A program made the position numbers and the translations under genes. The notes beneath the pieces were generated by a model. It was given only the letters and a program-made list of their open reading frames with translations. It searched no databases and was not told the DNA's origin. A stretch of 8,633 nucleotides of DNA from Synechococcus sp. CO36386bin_37 (GTDB taxonomy: Bacteria > Cyanobacteriota > Cyanobacteriia > PCC-6307 > Cyanobiaceae). Of this stretch, positions 6,016-8,633 are shown one piece after another. Each line of letters opens with the position of its first letter. The first letter of the stretch is position 1. The stretch lies in NCBI GenBank assembly GCA_011525445.1, contig WTGE01000129.1, forward strand, positions 1 to 8,633. The letters are read 5' to 3'.

Positions 6016-7404
6016 TCACAACATGTTGGCTGCGAGTTCAGCCAAGGCACTGCGTTCTCCTTGTATGAGGGTCATATGACCCACAAGGGATTGACCTTTC
6101 ATTCGTTCAGCAAGCCAGGTGAGGCCATTACTTTCAGTGTCCACATAGGGATTATCGATTTGATAGGGGTCACCAGTGAATACGATTTTCGTGCCTTCAC
6201 CCACACGAGTCACGATTGTCTTGACTTCATGCGGAGTCAGATTTTGTGCTTCATCCACAACCATGAATTGGTGAGGAATGGAGCGACCTCTGATGTAATT
6301 GATGGCTTCTACTTCCAGAAGCCCCATCTCACGAAGATCAGCCCAGGAGCTTTTCGGTCCACCTCCATGGCGGCGGCGATCATCCCTTGTCTCAGCGCTC
6401 AGCGCATCTCCTGTAAGGAAATCAAGGTTGTCCACAATGGGTTGCATCCAAGGTGCGAGTTTTTCGTCCAGAGAACCTGGCAAAAAGCCGATCTCTTTGC
6501 CGAGTGAAATCGGTGGACGGGTGACCAAAAGCCTGGCGTAGCGATTCTCATCCGCGACCTGATGCAAGCCAGCTGCAATTGCAAGCAGTGTTTTACCGGT
6601 GCCGGCCTTACCAACAAGGGTGACCAGCTCCACCGATGGATCCAACAGCAAATCAAGCGCGAACATCTGTTCCCGATTCCGTGGATGCAGGCGTCCGAGA
6701 CGGGCTCGTTTGAGCCATCCGAGGGGTTCTATGACTCCAGAGTCACCATGTTGTCGCGCCAGTAGGGAGTGCTTCGCGCGATCGCGATTGGTGAGAGTCA
6801 CGCCCTCGTTCGGCTGTAACGATGACACCGCTTCTTCAGGTAGTTCCTTCACCGATAGATGACCATTTCGGTGGAACTCATCAATCACGTTGGCGCTGAC
6901 TTTGATGTCTCTAGACCCGGGATAAAGGTTGGAGATCATCACCTTGTCGTTGGCATAATCCTGAGCTTCCAGGCCAACGGCATCCGCCTTGATGCGCAGA
7001 TTGGTGTCTTTCGTGATTAAGACCACTTGGGGAGGTTCGCTCAAACCCTTGGCACGCATCTGTTCCAAGGCCACAGCCAAAATATTGTTATCTCCACCGC
7101 CAGTCTGCAGTTCAGGTGGCAACTGGGCCAAGGTTTCAGATCTGCAGAATGCCACCTCCAGTGTTCCTTCACTGTCAGGCTTTAAGGCAACTCCGTCAGC
7201 GAGGTTGCCACGCCCACGTAGACCATCAAGCAGACGCGCTACACGGCGTGAATTGTGCCCTTTTTCAGAGGGATCACGTTTGAAGCGATCAATTTCTTCT
7301 ACAACCTGAATCGGTACGACAATGCGATCGGATTCGAAACTGCTGGGAGCTTCTGGATCGTGCAGAAGAACATTGGTATCGAGCACAACGACCTTCTTGT
7401 TCAT
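6016..7404 (-). CDS. PIN-PhoH fusion ATPase (PhoH2-like, PhoH family)
   Basis: The 462-residue product is complete. The N-terminal PIN nuclease domain starts with VVVLDTNVLLHD (Asp9), has VVEEID (Glu36/Glu37) and the acidic positions GGGDNN (Asp105) and TKDTN (Asp133), so the metal-binding set looks intact. The C-terminal PhoH domain has Walker A GKAGTGKT (265-272), Walker B FMVVDEAQN (380-388) and the FTGDPYQID motif (409-417). PIN-PhoH proteins studied in other bacteria act as ATP-dependent RNA helicases/RNases. The name reflects phosphate-starvation links of E. coli PhoH, but no Pho box is recognised here. It is the first gene of the minus-strand pair with LOG. ATG 7404 has AAGGAG 6 nt upstream (7416-7411). 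Length and domain order are normal for the family. Confidence 0.95.
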   Translation of the reverse strand: MNKKVVVLDTNVLLHDPEAPSSFESDRIVVPIQVVEEIDRFKRDPSEKGHNSRRVARLLDGLRGRGNLADGVALKPDSEGTLEVAFCRSETLAQLPPELQTGGGDNNILAVALEQMRAKGLSEPPQVVLITKDTNLRIKADAVGLEAQDYANDKVMISNLYPGSRDIKVSANVIDEFHRNGHLSVKELPEEAVSSLQPNEGVTLTNRDRAKHSLLARQHGDSGVIEPLGWLKRARLGRLHPRNREQMFALDLLLDPSVELVTLVGKAGTGKTLLAIAAGLHQVADENRYARLLVTRPPISLGKEIGFLPGSLDEKLAPWMQPIVDNLDFLTGDALSAETRDDRRRHGGGPKSSWADLREMGLLEVEAINYIRGRSIPHQFMVVDEAQNLTPHEVKTIVTRVGEGTKIVFTGDPYQIDNPYVDTESNGLTWLAERMKGQSLVGHMTLIQGERSALAELAANML

Positions 7405-7676
7405 TTCTAACTCCTTCTTGTCCTTCTTTTCAATCTAACGCGTAAAAATGATCGTACGCCCTCTGCAACAGGCCGTTACTATGAGCTACAAATTGTGAAT
7501 TAATTTAAATAGTTGTGAGCCTCGTATCGAGGATCCCATTGCCTTGATTGAATTATATTATTTGCTATTCGATATTATCAGCAGTACTACAGAATCAAAT
7601 TGAATAATTCACTTAATTTCTTGAGTGTTACCCAAGTCTATGATCCAGAATTCTCTCTCCCTGTCGTTGTTCGTCA

Positions 7677-7844
7677 ATGATTTTGATGGCTGAACGCTTT
7701 TTGTATGCCAATGAATCTCTGAATTTTAGTCGCCAGGTCATGCATTTGCAATCACGAGCAGGAATCATGGTTGATGCTGAAACTACGACGTGGTCTTTTA
7801 TTTGTAATGACTGTTTTTTATCAGTAAATGAGGTCTATTGCTAA
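7677..7844 (+). CDS. Doubtful small ORF, 55 codons
   Basis: ATG 7677 (or ATG 7686) to TAA 7842-7844 encodes 55 residues ending with a cysteine-containing segment CNDCFLSVNEVYC. The CxxC and terminal cysteine are mildly suggestive of a small metal-binding or redox peptide, but no ribosome site is visible and the opposite strand has an equally long open frame. Probably chance or a relic. Confidence 0.18.
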   Translation: MILMAERFLYANESLNFSRQVMHLQSRAGIMVDAETTTWSFICNDCFLSVNEVYC

Positions 7845-7867
7845 CTGCTATTCCTGGTCTATTCTTG

Positions 7868-8068
7868 TCACCATTTCAGCCTCGACAGTGAAAATATTAT
7901 TTCAGTATGTGCCGTATTTTTTGATCTAAGTATTTCATTGTATTTCCTATAGTTGTTCAAATGTGCATTGAGCTTTACTTTTTGAGCAAGAATATAGCAA
8001 GTCAGCATCAGGCGAATAGATGATGATATTCCGGGAGTCAATGCTTCTTGGTGGTCTTTCATGCTCAT
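7868..8068 (-). CDS. Doubtful 66-residue ORF behind a consensus -10 element
   Basis: A minus-strand frame from ATG 8068 (or ATG 8062) encodes 66 residues, with a short hydrophobic stretch SIRLMLTCYILAQKV and a basic, Asn-rich remainder. There is no Shine-Dalgarno sequence. A perfect TATAAT lies 10 nt before the ATG, so a transcript from it would be almost leaderless or would start inside the frame. I do not recognise the protein; it could be a non-coding transcript instead. Confidence 0.22.
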   Translation of the reverse strand: MSMKDHQEALTPGISSSIRLMLTCYILAQKVKLNAHLNNYRKYNEILRSKNTAHTEIIFSLSRLKW

Positions 8069-8078
8069 GCTAATTCAC

Positions 8079-8106
8079 ATTATAGAAATGCATAATAGTG
8101 GTTAAA
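8079..8106 (-). promoter_or_regulatory. Candidate minus-strand promoter
   Basis: TATAAT reads on the minus strand at 8084-8079. TTTAAC, a poor match to TTGACA (3 of 6), lies 16 nt upstream at 8106-8101. Such matches arise by chance in AT-rich DNA, so this is tentative. Confidence 0.25.
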
Positions 8107-8340
8107 TTGATTGCTGGTGATTGTGCTTATCTTTTTGACTGATCTCAATTTATCATGGGAATTAACGTGCGTAGATATTGTTTATTCATTGATTTGGCTC
8201 AGAAGTCCCTGTTTGAATTATCAAATGCATTTAGCATATTCTTCTATTGCCGCACCGTTTACTGACCAATATCAATAGCCATTTGGAAAAGTTATTCATT
8301 CATATCTGCCTGTCGCTCCATTCGTTTTTTTAGATTAACG

Positions 8341-8365
8341 AGTAAAACTACTGACTAGACTCAGT
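8341..8365 (-). terminator. Weak possible terminator of the RND gene
   Basis: ACTGA (8350-8354) and TCAGT (8361-8365) form a 5-bp stem about 27 nt past the RND stop. On the minus strand it is followed by AGTTTTAC. The stem is short and the T-tract is only four bases, so termination here is uncertain. Confidence 0.25.
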
Positions 8366-8391
8366 GCAAAATACAACCGTAATCAGGCTGG

Positions 8392-8633
8392 TTAAGGTAA
8401 CAACCTATGCCCAAATTGTGTGTATAAAGCAGGAATCACGACCAATGTGAGCAGAGTTGAGGTGATCAAACCTCCCAGAACAACAATCGCCAGCGGTTGG
8501 AGAATTTCGCTACCTGCACCAAAGGCGAGCGCAAGGGGCATCATTCCCAGCGAGGAGGTGAGAGCCGTCATCAGGATTGCGTTGAGCCGCTCGAGGCTTC
8601 CGTTTTGAATCAATTCGTGTAGCGGCTCTCCAT
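8392..8633 (-). CDS. RND efflux transporter, C-terminal fragment (CusA/CzcA-like), truncated by the window edge
   Basis: The minus-strand frame is open to the right edge and ends at TAA 8394-8392, giving about the last 79 residues. The sequence has the final helices of a large RND inner-membrane pump: GEPLHELIQNGSLERLNAIL, then LMTALTSSLGMMPLALAFG, a GSEILQPLAIVVLGGL stretch and STLLTLVVIPALY before a short tail. The order MTAL...LG..PLA..G.GSE...PLA.VV.GGL..ST.LTL.V.PALY is characteristic of the family, and GSEILQPLAIVV resembles the heavy-metal (CzcA/CusA) branch more than the AcrB branch. Such pumps use the proton gradient for export with periplasmic and outer-membrane partners. Nearly the whole protein, including the substrate-defining residues, lies outside the window. 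TTG at 8613 is internal, not a start. Confidence 0.9.
   Translation of the reverse strand, partial: GEPLHELIQNGSLERLNAILMTALTSSLGMMPLALAFGAGSEILQPLAIVVLGGLITSTLLTLVVIPALYTQFGHRLLP

Larger units (their letters stand above)
7405..8391. other. Long AT-rich gap with only doubtful small ORFs
   Basis: Nearly 1 kb without a convincing gene, visibly richer in A and T than the flanking genes. The first 90 bases should hold the PhoH promoter, but I see no strong -35/-10 pair. A small hairpin CCTCG-TAT-CGAGG lies at 7520-7532. Overlapping opposite-strand frames at 7628-7844 and a 66-codon minus frame at 7868-8068 are the only coding candidates. A minus-strand frame at 7628-7768 encodes 46 charged residues (AYKKRSAIKIIDEQRQGER near its end), without a ribosome site. 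I find no tRNA, repeat array or mobile element. Confidence 0.45.

Noticed and set aside
5995..6507. 170-codon plus-strand open frame
   Set aside because: Antisense to the PhoH ATPase domain, including its Walker B region; a shadow of that strongly constrained gene.
6989..7309. 106-codon plus-strand open frame
   Set aside because: Antisense to the PIN domain of PIN-PhoH; Ser/Arg-rich composition typical of a shadow frame.
8223..8232. AAATGCATTT palindrome
   Set aside because: Ten-base palindromes are expected by chance in AT-rich DNA, and nothing nearby suggests a binding site.

Overview
The window looks like chromosomal DNA of a marine picocyanobacterium (Synechococcus or a low-light Prochlorococcus-like lineage). 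This is an inference from the gene set: a small exported DUF3721-like protein, a CcdA-type membrane protein with a lumenal thioredoxin-like partner, a PIN-PhoH ATPase and a long LOG-family protein. The genes have mixed base composition and the gaps are long and partly degraded. I see no rRNA, tRNA, CRISPR array, insertion sequence or phage gene.

Layout: 1-665 has no intact gene. It holds a protein-like remnant, a terminator-like inverted repeat and a dense run of hairpins just before the first gene. 666-3234 is a tight plus-strand operon of four genes: exported thioredoxin-like protein, CcdA/DsbD-type membrane protein, ECF sigma factor and RskA-like membrane anti-sigma factor. Every junction touches, overlaps or is 2 nt apart. 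3515-3745 encodes a small exported two-cysteine protein. 3746-5104 has no intact large gene. It holds a candidate 33-aa minus-strand ORF that runs straight into a terminator-like hairpin, and a clear pseudogene of a NarL/LuxR-type response regulator (about 4133-4662), broken by a frameshift/deletion and an in-frame TGA. 5105-7404 on the minus strand is a two-gene operon, PIN-PhoH then LOG. 7405-8391 is AT-rich with only doubtful tiny ORFs. 8392-8633 is the C-terminal end of an RND-type efflux pump running off the right edge on the minus strand.

How the parts may work together: the thioredoxin-like protein and the CcdA-like protein fit a route carrying reducing equivalents across a membrane to lumenal or periplasmic dithiols. 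Co-transcription with an ECF sigma/anti-sigma pair suggests that this redox capacity and an envelope stress response are set together. The exported two-cysteine protein just downstream is a conceivable substrate or regulon member. PhoH and LOG form a separate unit for RNA or nucleotide metabolism. The most novel-looking items are the redox/sigma operon with its alternative-hairpin leader and the hidden response-regulator pseudogene.
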